A stretch of DNA of 35,420 nucleotides from the NCBI RefSeq assembly GCF_001866645.1, contig NZ_MLYP01000077.1:1-35420 (forward strand). Direction: 5' to 3'. The notes under the pieces were generated by a model. It was not told the origin of the DNA. It searched no databases and saw nothing but the letters and a program-made list of their open reading frames with translations. Position numbers and translations under genes: made by a program. Shown here piece after piece: positions 9,701 through 15,718 of the stretch. Source of the DNA: Streptomyces colonosanans. GTDB taxonomy: Bacteria; Actinomycetota; Actinomycetes; Streptomycetales; Streptomycetaceae. Positions within the stretch are counted from its first letter, which is position 1; each line of letters starts with the position of its first letter.

Positions 9701-10164
9701 ACCGGCTCCGAGAGCGGTCCGAGCAGCACGATCAGGCCGGGGCCGCCGTGCTCACGCAGGGCCTGCCATGGCGTCACCGGCGCCTTGCCGCCCACGGCAC
9801 CGGCGTGGGCGGCCGAGGTGATACGGCACAGCCGGGCCCATCCCGCCCGGTTCTGTGCGAGCAGTACGAACCGCAGCGGCGGCTCGATCACATGCGCGCC
9901 GCCGCGCGCCGGGGTGCGGCGGCGTTGTGCCGGGGGAGGGGGTGCGAGGGCCTCCATCGCCAGGTCGACACCGAAGACCGGCCGGATCCCGTTCCCGGCG
10001 CAGGCCTCGGCGAACCGTACGGCACCGGTGACCGTGTCCCGGTCGGTGAGCGCGAGTGCCGTCATGCCGCGTTCGGCCGCTCGCCGGACGAGGTGCTCGG
10101 GATGGGCGCCGCCGTACCGCGCGGAGTAACCGGACGCGACATGCACATGCGCAAAGCCCGCCAT
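6712..10164 (-). CDS. dnaE2: error-prone DNA polymerase III alpha subunit DnaE2
   Basis: A 1150-residue C-family polymerase for translesion synthesis. In order: PHP domain (HVHVASGYSARYGGAHPEHLV; LALTDRD, where the usual His of TDH is Arg, so metal binding may be impaired), the palm with catalytic Asp pair PDIDIDVES near residue 425 and the third Asp in NIKLDVLGVR near 578, fingers, a tandem HhH region, and a C-terminal OB fold (RQVLVAGVRAS...RIIFVTLEDGSGLVDLAFFED). Length and lack of the long replicative C-terminus fit DnaE2. The start is set at MAGFAHVHV because GGAGG lies 6 nt before that ATG; an upstream in-frame extension of 34 codons lacks a site. A LexA box sits about 53 nt upstream. 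The long open frames on the opposite strand are composition artefacts. Confidence 0.93.
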   Translation of the reverse strand: MAGFAHVHVASGYSARYGGAHPEHLVRRAAERGMTALALTDRDTVTGAVRFAEACAGNGIRPVFGVDLAMEALAPPPPAQRRRTPARGGAHVIEPPLRFVLLAQNRAGWARLCRITSAAHAGAVGGKAPVTPWQALREHGGPGLIVLLGPLSEPVRALAAGREDIAVKLLAPWREIFGDGVRLEAVTHKRFGIGPGSLRLAARTLALADRTGTTAVLSNAVRYADPDQHRLADVLDAARLLRPIDRRLLDSGQRWLKDEGRMAEIARLIAECAGADARRARRLLADTAATAAACTVDPAADLGLGTPHLPEPDVLGAEPGAGGAARLLRQRCEEGMARRGLDHDRAALDRLDEELAVISHLDYDPYFLAVGQVVADIRAKGIRVAARGSGAGSMVCHTLGIATANPLDHHLLFERFLSVRRASLPDIDIDVESARRLECYDAIFDRFGRERVAVTAMPETYRARRALRDTGLALGIAPAQIDRIAKSFPHLRASDITGALAELPELRQLAAEADRYGPLWELAEGLDSLVHGMAMHPCGVVISDATLLDRLPVQPTPQGDYPMAMAAKEEIEALGNIKLDVLGVRMQSAMAHAVAEIERTTGNRIDLDDPRQVPLDDVFAFKLIQESQTLGLFQLESPGQQDLLSRLQPRDPQDVIADISLFRPGPVAGGMPEQYIAARHGGAPHYAHPDLEPVLADTYGVTIWHEQIIETLSVMTGCDRALAEVARRALGDKGRLPGIKDWFHRQARARGYSPAVLDEVWKTVEAFGAYGFCRAHAVAFAVPALQSAWLKAHYPAFLLAGLLEHDPGMWPRRVLVADARRRGVPVLPVDINRSRVKHTVEKTGQGQWGVRLALSAVHGISEGEGARIEDGRPYGSLSDFWQRAHPSRPVAERLAEIGALDCLHDGHLTRRDLLLQISELHRQSRTRSAGTGQLRLDTGAVGGVEPSGLPEMTGREVLGAELKTLGIDVSKHLMEHHHRLLREIGAIDAAHLAGMRPGRQVLVAGVRASTQTPPIASGKRIIFVTLEDGSGLVDLAFFEDSHPACAHTVFHSGLLLVRGTVQVRGTRRTVVGTMAWDLDRIASARRDHGPEAALALLGADRPYPTPAQPQRTLANGTTGARLHPYADLLPAGSRSADLKKLGYTSPGSAG

Positions 10165-10216
10165 GCCGCACCTCCACCACTCCACCCCGTTTTCGACTTT
10201 TTGCCCGAAGTGTCTC

Positions 10217-10232
10217 TCGCACTTCCGTTCGA
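10217..10232 (-). promoter_or_regulatory. LexA (SOS) box of dnaE2-imuB
   Basis: TCGCACTTCCGTTCGA matches the actinobacterial SOS consensus TCGAAC-N4-GTTCGA at 11 of 12 defined positions, the only deviation being one base in the left half. It lies 53 nt before the dnaE2 start, in the only intergenic region of this operon. A lone further half-site (TCGAAC, 10270-10275) is nearby. Confidence 0.82.
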
Positions 10233-10314
10233 TTACTCTAACTCCATCGCCCCTGGTCGGCGACATGATTCGAACGTGAGATCGGTTTCAGGGCGATCAA
10301 GGAGCCGGATCGAA

Positions 10315-10349
10315 AAGGTGCTGCCCCGTCACCTTCGTGACGGGGCGGC
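10315..10349 (-). terminator. terminator of the cupin gene
   Basis: On the minus strand a 13-bp stem (one wobble; core GCCCCGTCAC/GTGACGGGGC, 4-nt loop) is followed by ACCTTTT. It starts 40 nt past the cupin stop codon and separates that gene from the SOS operon promoter. Confidence 0.82.
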
Positions 10350-10388
10350 GAAGTTGGGGTGATCGTTCCCGGGGCGGCTGTGCGGAAA

Positions 10389-10763
10389 TCAGTGTGCCCA
10401 GGGGGGAGTGATGCGTGTGCCGTCGGCGAGCTCCGCCTCCAGGCCGATGGAGGTGGTGACCCAGGAGACGGCGACCTCGCCCGTCGGATTCTCGACACCC
10501 AGGGTCGCGCCGGGGTTGATGATCACCGTGTCGCCGGCGGTGATCCGCTCGGTGTGACCGTCGAGCGTGATCAGCAGCTCCCCGTCGAGCAGGTGGAAGA
10601 TCTCCTCCCGGGTCACGGTGTGCAGGGGGGCGCGGGTCCCCGCGGGGATTTCGCCGCGCCAGGCGCACAGCTCCTTGCTGCCGGTCAGGGGGGTGGCGTA
10701 CGAGATGAAGCGGGCGCCGTGCATTTCATGGGTGACGGCTTCGGGGGAGCGGACGATGGGCAT
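10389..10763 (-). CDS. small cupin-domain protein
   Basis: A 124-residue single-domain cupin. It keeps motif 1 in reduced form (PAGTRAPLHTVTREEIFHLLDGELLITLDG) and motif 2 (AGDTVIINPGATLGVENPTGEVAV). Only one clear motif-1 metal-ligand His (PLHTV) plus Glu is visible, so metal binding is likely but the reaction is unknown. ATG is preceded by GGAGG with 7 nt spacing. It is divergent from a MarR regulator across a region with two dyads, so it is probably the regulator's main target. Such pairs often respond to phenolic or oxidative signals; that is inference here. Confidence 0.85.
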   Translation of the reverse strand: MPIVRSPEAVTHEMHGARFISYATPLTGSKELCAWRGEIPAGTRAPLHTVTREEIFHLLDGELLITLDGHTERITAGDTVIINPGATLGVENPTGEVAVSWVTTSIGLEAELADGTRITPPWAH

Positions 10764-10786
10764 GGGTGTGCCTCCATGGCATGGTG

Positions 10787-10844
10787 GTCAAGCTGCTTGA
10801 CTAGTGGCAGGGATATGGTCAACCTTCTTGACCATCTGGTCAAC
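10787..10844. promoter_or_regulatory. MarR operator region with two perfect dyads
   Basis: Dyad 1 is GTCAAGC-T-GCTTGAC (10787-10801, perfect 7-1-7). Dyad 2 is ATGGTCAA-N5-TTGACCAT (10815-10835, perfect 8-5-8). The centres are 31 bp apart, about three helical turns. A further direct half-site TGGTCAAC lies at 10837-10844. All share GTCAA/TTGAC, as expected for one dimeric winged-helix regulator acting on both divergent promoters. Confidence 0.8.
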
Positions 10845-10861
10845 GGTGTATCAATTTCTCT

Positions 10862-11308
10862 GTGCAGAACTCTGAGGCCATGGCCCTGTCCGCCGCCCTG
10901 CTCGCCGTCGCCGGCGAGCTCACTCGGCGCATCCACGACGGTGTCGTCGCGCGCGGCTTCGAGGGGGTGCGACCCGCGCACGGCTTCGCCTTCGCCCGGC
11001 TCGCCCCGGACGGTGCGACCGTCACGGAGCTGGCCGCCCATCTCGGGGTGACCAAGCAGGCCGCGAGCCAGCTCGTCGACGAGATGGTGCGCAAGGGGTA
11101 CGTCGAACGCCGGCCGCATCCCGAGGACGCGCGGGCCCGGCTCATCATGCTCACCGAGCGCGGATGGGCCTGTGCACGGGCCGCCGAGGAGGCCGCGGTG
11201 GAGGCTGTGCGGCCCTGGACGGAACTGCTCGGGGAGCGTGAGGTCCGTACGCTGCAGGGGCAGTTGCTGCGTATCGCACCCCATGGGCCGGTTCGGCCTT
11301 CCTGGTGA
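10862..11308 (+). CDS. MarR family transcriptional regulator
   Basis: A 148-residue DNA-binding protein. The winged helix is clear: TVTELAAHLGVTKQAASQLVDEMVRKGYVERRPHPEDARARLIMLTERG (about 58-107), with the canonical wing DARA. Helices on either side form the dimer interface. GTG at 10862 begins 18 nt after the last operator half-site, so autoregulation is expected. There is no obvious Shine-Dalgarno sequence, so the transcript may be nearly leaderless. Ligand unknown; the divergent cupin gene is the likely target. Confidence 0.9.
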   Translation: MQNSEAMALSAALLAVAGELTRRIHDGVVARGFEGVRPAHGFAFARLAPDGATVTELAAHLGVTKQAASQLVDEMVRKGYVERRPHPEDARARLIMLTERGWACARAAEEAAVEAVRPWTELLGEREVRTLQGQLLRIAPHGPVRPSW

Positions 11309-11383
11309 CGACCTGTCGCATGGCTTCAGGTCGTTACCAGAAGTTGCGGCCACTGCTGGCAGTCGCTGGAAGTTTTTGCCGAC

Positions 11384-11425
11384 ACGTAACTTCACACGTG
11401 GGCTACTCGTTCGTAACTTGACGAG
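11384..11425 (+). promoter_or_regulatory. repeats upstream of the lipase gene
   Basis: The octamer CGTAACTT occurs at 11384-11391 and 11411-11418, 27 bp apart. The second copy lies inside a 6-10-6 inverted repeat ACTCGT/ACGAGT (11404-11425). This is a candidate activator site about 80-120 bp before the lipase start; the factor is unknown. Confidence 0.4.
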
Positions 11426-11502
11426 TGAACAGCATCCTCGTGATCCGGATCACAGGGCGTAAGGCCGTCGCACCCTCCCGTGAGCCGTAAGGAGATCACA
11501 CG

Positions 11503-12372
11503 ATGCTGCCGTGGAAGCGCATCCTCGGACCGCTGGCCGCGCTGCTGCTGACCGCCGCGATCGCGGTCGCCCCCGCCGCCACCGCCAAGGCCGCCGCACC
11601 GAGCCGAGAGTCCGCAGGAGGCTGGAACGACTACTCCTGCAAGCCGTCCGCCACACACCCCCGCCCCGTCGTCCTCGTCCACGGCACGTTCGCCAACTCC
11701 GTCGACAACTGGCTGGTACTCGCGCCCTACTTGGAGAACCGCGGGTACTGCGTCTTCTCACTCGACTACGGTCAACTGCCGGGCGTCCCCCTCTTCCACG
11801 GGCTCGGCCCCATCGCCACCTCCGCCGAGCAGCTCCGGACCTTCGTCGACAAGGTGCTCACCGCGACCGGCGCCGCCAGGGCCGACATCGTCGGTCATTC
11901 GCAAGGTGGCATGATGCCCCGTTACTACCTGAAGTTCCTCGGCGGTGCCGCCAAGGTGAACGCGCTGGTCGGCATCGCGCCCGACAGCCACGGCACCACC
12001 CTGAACGGGCTCACCCACCTGCTGCCGTACTTCCCCGGCGCCGAGGACCTGCTGTCCATGGCCACACCCGGGCTCGCCGACCAGGTGGCCGGATCGGCCT
12101 TCCTGGCCAAGCTCAACGCGGGCGGCGACACCGTGCCCGGCGTCCACTACACAGTCATCGCCACCCGGTACGACGAGGTGGTCACGCCGTACCAGTCGCA
12201 GTTCCTCAGCGGATCGGACGTCCGTAACGTCCTGTTGCAGAACCTGTGCCCGGTCGACCTCTCCGAGCACGTGGCGATCGGACTGTCCGACCGGATCGCC
12301 TTCCATGAGGTGGCGAACGCCCTCGACCCGGCTCATGCCACCGCGACCACCTGCGCGTCGGTGTTCAGCTGA
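11503..12372 (+). CDS. secreted triacylglycerol lipase/esterase (alpha/beta hydrolase)
   Basis: A 289-residue secreted lipase of the EstA/lipase class 2 type. The signal peptide (residues 1-31, LAALLLTAAIAVAPAATAKAAA) has a short charged N-terminus. The mature part shows the oxyanion HGTF (60-63), nucleophile Ser133 in GHSQGG, probable acid Asp224 (TRYDEVV) and His256 (SEHVAIG). Four cysteines (46, 83, 249, 284) could make two disulfides. AAGGAG lies 8 nt upstream of ATG. It ends 20 nt before the acetyltransferase start and may be cotranscribed with it. It would act outside the cell on esters or lipids. Confidence 0.92.
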   Translation: MLPWKRILGPLAALLLTAAIAVAPAATAKAAAPSRESAGGWNDYSCKPSATHPRPVVLVHGTFANSVDNWLVLAPYLENRGYCVFSLDYGQLPGVPLFHGLGPIATSAEQLRTFVDKVLTATGAARADIVGHSQGGMMPRYYLKFLGGAAKVNALVGIAPDSHGTTLNGLTHLLPYFPGAEDLLSMATPGLADQVAGSAFLAKLNAGGDTVPGVHYTVIATRYDEVVTPYQSQFLSGSDVRNVLLQNLCPVDLSEHVAIGLSDRIAFHEVANALDPAHATATTCASVFS

Positions 12373-12392
12373 CCGCAAGTACCGTGCGTTTC

Positions 12393-12854
12393 ATGACAGA
12401 CGCCATAACAGACGTGGAGATCAGGCCGGCCGTCGCCGCCGACGTACCGGCGGTGAAGGCCGTGACCGATGCGGCGTACCGCCACTACATCGAACGCATC
12501 GGCGTGGTGCCGCAGCCCATGGAGCAGGACCACACGGCGGACGTGGCCGCGGGACGGGTGTTCGTGGCGGAGGATCCGGTGGCCGGCCTCGTGGTGGTGG
12601 AGGCGTACGAGGACCATCTCTTCCTCGACAGCATCGCCGTGCACCCCGACGCCTGGGGGCGGGGTGTGGGGCGGCGGCTGCTCGCCTTCGTCGACGCACG
12701 CGCGCGTGCGCTCGGGCTGCCCGAAGTCAGGCTTTACACCAACGCGATGATGTGGGAGAACCAGAAGATCTACCCCAAGTACGGGTACGAGGTCCTGGAG
12801 CGCCGCGTCGACGGACCGTACGACCGCATCCACTACCGCAAGCGACTGGAGTGA
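12393..12854 (+). CDS. GNAT family N-acetyltransferase
   Basis: A 153-residue GNAT protein transferring an acetyl group from acetyl-CoA to an unknown amine. Motif A, the CoA-binding loop, is LDSIAVHPDAWGRGVGRRLLAFVDARARALG, and motif B is LYTNAMMWENQKIYPKYGYEVLERR, both in the usual order. The start is uncertain: ATG at 12393 lacks a strong ribosome site, and an in-frame GTG lies three codons earlier (12384). Translation may follow by readthrough from the lipase gene 20 nt upstream, or the mRNA may be leaderless. Substrate unknown. Confidence 0.87.
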   Translation: MTDAITDVEIRPAVAADVPAVKAVTDAAYRHYIERIGVVPQPMEQDHTADVAAGRVFVAEDPVAGLVVVEAYEDHLFLDSIAVHPDAWGRGVGRRLLAFVDARARALGLPEVRLYTNAMMWENQKIYPKYGYEVLERRVDGPYDRIHYRKRLE

Positions 12855-12878
12855 GGGCTCCCGCGGTGCCGGGCGGGC

Positions 12879-13013
12879 TCAGCCGTCCGGCCACCAGATG
12901 CGTGCGATGTCCTTTCGCACCTCGGGGCGCTCGACGGGGCGCTCCTCGGCTTCCTCCCGCACCCGGCGGGAGTCGGTCCTCTTCAGGGGCTTGTGCACGG
13001 TCACTCGGCGCAT
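12879..13013 (-). CDS. 44-residue basic/acidic small protein
   Basis: A short gene encoding a highly charged 44-residue protein beginning MRRVTVHKPLKRTDSRR, continuing with an alternating Glu/Arg stretch and ending ARIWWPDG. AAGGAGG lies 5 nt before the ATG, a near-ideal ribosome site, and codon third positions are mostly G/C. No transmembrane segment or known domain is visible; the charged middle could be helical. It converges with the acetyltransferase gene and diverges from the methyltransferase gene across a region with a strong dyad. Function unknown. I have an impression that similar small proteins occur in other Streptomyces, but cannot check it here. Confidence 0.75.
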   Translation of the reverse strand: MRRVTVHKPLKRTDSRRVREEAEERPVERPEVRKDIARIWWPDG

Positions 13014-13064
13014 TCCTGCCTCCTTGTGCCTACTGGTTGTGCGGGGGTGCGGAGGTGGGCCTTT

Positions 13065-13083
13065 CGGTGAGGTTTCCTCACCG
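13065..13083. promoter_or_regulatory. perfect 8-3-8 dyad in a divergent promoter region
   Basis: CGGTGAGG-TTT-CCTCACCG lies between the divergent starts of the small protein (13013) and the methyltransferase (13148). The position fits an operator; the cognate regulator is not apparent among the neighbours. Confidence 0.5.
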
Positions 13084-13147
13084 TCGGCGGGCTGTCTGTG
13101 GCGGCTGTTGTGACGCGATTGTCAGTGGTGACTGTCACTCTGGTGGC

Positions 13148-13786
13148 ATGACCAGGTACATCGCCAAGAAGAAGAGGGCCGAAACCTCGGCGGCCCCGAG
13201 CGCGGACGTGAACTGGGATGCCGAGGCGGCCACGTTCGACGAGGAGCCCGACCACGGGCTGCACGACCCGGTGGTGCGCGAGGCGTGGGCCGCCCGGCTG
13301 GAGGCGTGGCTGCCATCGCGCCCCGGTGACCTCCTGGACCTGGGCTGCGGTACGGGCAGCCTGTCACTGCTCGCCGCCGAGCGGGGGTACCGGGTGACGG
13401 GGGTGGATCTGTCGCCGCCCATGGTCGCCCTGGCCCGCGCCAAGTCGGCGGGCCATGACGCCGTGTTCCATGTCGGGGACGCCGCGGCCCCGCCGGTCGG
13501 AGAGCAGCTCTTCGACGTCGTCCTCGTCCGCCATGTGCTGTGGACCCTGCCCGACCCCGGCCGCGTCCTGCGGCACTGGCAGGGACTGTTGCGCCCCGGG
13601 GGACGCCTGGTGCTGGTCGAGGGCGTGTGGGGGACGGTGAGCCCGGTCGGCATACCCGCCGAGCGCCTGACCGACCTCCTTGCGCCCCTCGCCCGGGACG
13701 TCCGCGTGGAGCGGCTGTCGGGCGACGCCCGGCTGTGGGGGAAGGAGGTGGCCGACGAGCGGTATGCCGTGGTGGCGGTGGTCTGA
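13148..13786 (+). CDS. class I SAM-dependent methyltransferase
   Basis: A 212-residue Rossmann-fold methyltransferase. The basic N-terminus (MTRYIAKKKRAET) precedes motif I LLDLGCGTGSLSLLAAERG, motif II/acidic residue TGVDLSPPMVALARAK, motif III FHVGDAAAPP, motif IV FDVVLVRHVLWTLPDP and the post-motif LLRPGGRLVLVEG. It belongs to the Methyltransf_11/25 group; the acceptor is unknown. ATG at 13148 is the first start consistent with a methyltransferase N-terminus; the frame is open far upstream across unrelated sequence. The ribosome site is weak. It is alone on its strand and ends 9 nt before the converging DUF402 gene. Confidence 0.88.
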   Translation: MTRYIAKKKRAETSAAPSADVNWDAEAATFDEEPDHGLHDPVVREAWAARLEAWLPSRPGDLLDLGCGTGSLSLLAAERGYRVTGVDLSPPMVALARAKSAGHDAVFHVGDAAAPPVGEQLFDVVLVRHVLWTLPDPGRVLRHWQGLLRPGGRLVLVEGVWGTVSPVGIPAERLTDLLAPLARDVRVERLSGDARLWGKEVADERYAVVAVV

Positions 13787-13795
13787 CCGCCCGGC

Positions 13796-14296
13796 TCAGG
13801 CGAGCAGCGCCTCGAAGTCACCCCGGCGGGCCAGGAGTTCGAGGGTGTCGAGGGCCTGCATGGCGGCCGCCGCCGCCTGCGGGTCCGTCGTCGCCAGGCC
13901 GCTCGCCGCGAACTCGTCCTCGTCGAGGCGGAGTACGGTCCCGCCATCGGCGGAGCGCCACAGGTCCAGGTCGAGGTCCTCGACGACCAGTTCGCCGCCG
14001 CGCAGCGTGGCCGGGCGGGTGATGTCGCAGTACCAGCCCTTCAGGACGCCCTGCCCGTCGCGGACCTCCTTCACCGCGTACCACCGGTCGCGCCAGTAGT
14101 ACTCGGTGAAGACGTCGCCGGGCTCGAACCGTACGAAGCCGAAGTCGCGGACGCCACTGCCCGCCCACAGGGCGCGTACGGTGACCCGGGTGCCGTCGTC
14201 GTGGAGCAGTTCGGCGGGGTAACGGATCTTCGTACGGCCGGCCTTGACCAGGACGATGTCCAGCTGGGCCGACGGGTCAGGTGAGTTCACGGACAT
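13796..14296 (-). CDS. DUF402 domain protein
   Basis: A 166-residue DUF402 protein, a beta-barrel family whose characterised members are nucleoside di/triphosphatases or the phosphonate-nucleotide hydrolase FomD. Recognisable features are FGFVRFEPGDVFTEYYWRDRWYAVKEVRDGQGVLKGWYCDITRPATLRGGELVVEDLDLDLWRSADG, including the acidic EDLDLDLW motif thought to bind metal, and LDEDEF. GAGG lies 6 nt before ATG. Its first 20 nt overlap the end of the tandem acetyltransferase gene upstream, so the two are translationally coupled. The natural substrate is unknown. Confidence 0.87.
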   Translation of the reverse strand: MSVNSPDPSAQLDIVLVKAGRTKIRYPAELLHDDGTRVTVRALWAGSGVRDFGFVRFEPGDVFTEYYWRDRWYAVKEVRDGQGVLKGWYCDITRPATLRGGELVVEDLDLDLWRSADGGTVLRLDEDEFAASGLATTDPQAAAAAMQALDTLELLARRGDFEALLA

Positions 14297-15206
14297 ACCG
14301 GACCTCGGTCGCGCAGATCTCGTAGCCGAACCACTTGTTGATGGCGATCATCGGTTCGTTGCCGGCGTCGTTGCCCGTGAACGCCTCGGTGAACCCGGCG
14401 GCGCGGGCCCGGTGCAGGGAGTCGTTCTTGGCGAGTTTGGCAAGGCCGCGGCCGCGGAAGGCGCGGGCGGTGCCGGTCATCGCGGTGCCGTAGCGGGTGC
14501 CGCCGTCGGTGCGGGCCGCGCTGAAGGCGGCGGGGCGGCCGTCGACCACCGCCACCGTGGTGAGTTCGGGGCTGAAGAGGGGATGCCGCCAGTTCTCCAC
14601 CAGCCAGGCCTCGTAGTCGGTGAACTCGTAGTCGACGTCGCTCGGTTCGTCCGCCGATGCCTCCGCGTCCAGAAGGAACAGGGGCCGCGGGTCGTCGGCG
14701 AAGTCCGCGCCCGTGCGCAACTCGACGCCCAGCGGCGGGTCCTGGAGCGATGGCAGGGTGCCGTGCGCCAGGTCCAGGCGGAGGAAGTGGGCGTTGCGGC
14801 TCGCTCGGTAGCCGTGCCGCTCGGCGAAGGCGCGGTTGCCGGGCTCGTCCAGGACCCAGGCGAAGAGCCTGGTCGCGCCCAGGGCGGTCAGATGCTCCTC
14901 CGCGGCCCGCGCGAGAAGCGATCCGGCGCCGCGACGCATGTGCTCGGGGTGGGTGTACACGTTGAGGTAGCCCTGGCCGGGCTCCGGGCTGTCGTGGACA
15001 AGACCCACCTGGGCAGTGCCGATGATCTCGCCGTTCTCCTCGGCGACGAGCGGCCGGAAGTGGGCGTCGGGGTGCCTGTGGGCCGCGTCGTAAGCGATGG
15101 ACTCGGGGGTGAAGAGGAAGAAGGGCAGGGCGAGCCGTCGGGCCAGCGTCCAGCCCTCGGTGTCGGCCCGGACGTCAGGGCGGAGATCGCGTACGGTCAC
15201 TGTCAT
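14277..15206 (-). CDS. tandem-GNAT acetyltransferase
   Basis: A 309-residue protein with two GNAT folds, like MshD-type enzymes in layout. The N-terminal domain has GYLNVYTHPEHMRRGAGSLLARAAEEHL with a complete acetyl-CoA loop. The C-terminal domain has TGTARAFRGRGLAKLAKNDSLHRARAAG and the following TGNDAGNEPMIAINKWFGYE, the usual position for the second motif. Both loops look usable. There is no evidence that it is the mycothiol synthase itself, and the substrate is unknown. It is coupled by overlap to the DUF402 gene and is divergent from the YtrA-type regulator across 91 bp, which may make it that regulator's target. Confidence 0.85.
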   Translation of the reverse strand: MTVTVRDLRPDVRADTEGWTLARRLALPFFLFTPESIAYDAAHRHPDAHFRPLVAEENGEIIGTAQVGLVHDSPEPGQGYLNVYTHPEHMRRGAGSLLARAAEEHLTALGATRLFAWVLDEPGNRAFAERHGYRASRNAHFLRLDLAHGTLPSLQDPPLGVELRTGADFADDPRPLFLLDAEASADEPSDVDYEFTDYEAWLVENWRHPLFSPELTTVAVVDGRPAAFSAARTDGGTRYGTAMTGTARAFRGRGLAKLAKNDSLHRARAAGFTEAFTGNDAGNEPMIAINKWFGYEICATEVRYVRELT

Positions 15207-15297
15207 GACGGCGCACGCTACGTGGCTCGGGCGTGGAAGTGCCTCTCATTTTCGGTGGGCGCGGGCCATTTCCCGGTGGGTGCGGGACAATCACCCC

Positions 15298-15666
15298 GTG
15301 ACCTTGAAGATCCACATCGATGGGAGCGCACCGCCGTACGAGCAGGTACGGGTGCAGATCTCCGAGCAGGCCCGGTCGGGGGTGCTGCCGGTGGGGTACC
15401 GGCTGCCGACCGTGCGCGGGCTGGCCGAGTCCCTCGGCCTCGCGGCCAACACGGTCGCCAAGGCGTACAAGGCGCTGGAGGCGGACGGGGTGATCGAGAC
15501 GCGGGGGCGCAACGGAACGTTCGTGGCCGCTGCCGGTTCGGCCGCGGAACGGGAGGCGGCAGCCGCCGCGCAGGCCTATGCCGAGAGGGTCAGGCGGCTC
15601 GGACTGGGCGAAGCCGCGGCGCTGGCCGCGGTACGGGATGCCGTGCGGGCGGCGTACGGGGACTGA
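15298..15666 (+). CDS. GntR family regulator, YtrA subfamily
   Basis: A 122-residue regulator with an N-terminal winged helix (PPYEQVRVQISEQARSGVLPVGYRLPTVRGLAESLGLAANTVAKAYKALEADGVIETRGRNGTFVA) and only a short helical C-terminal part, as in the YtrA subgroup. No ribosome site precedes GTG at 15298, but a GACAAT hexamer ends 7 nt upstream of it, so a leaderless transcript starting at the GTG is likely. YtrA-type genes usually sit beside ABC transporter genes; none is here, so the divergent tandem acetyltransferase and its own promoter are the best target guesses. Confidence 0.88.
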   Translation: MTLKIHIDGSAPPYEQVRVQISEQARSGVLPVGYRLPTVRGLAESLGLAANTVAKAYKALEADGVIETRGRNGTFVAAAGSAAEREAAAAAQAYAERVRRLGLGEAAALAAVRDAVRAAYGD

Positions 15667-15718
15667 GTGCGCCTGGTCCGGCACCGCGGGGTCGCGTCCT
15701 GAAGAGGGCTGAAGAGGG

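Noticed and set aside
6796..10362. Open frame of 1188 codons on the plus strand opposite dnaE2
   Set aside because: It mirrors dnaE2 codon structure, has no domain signature or ribosome site and is the usual GC-rich antisense artefact.
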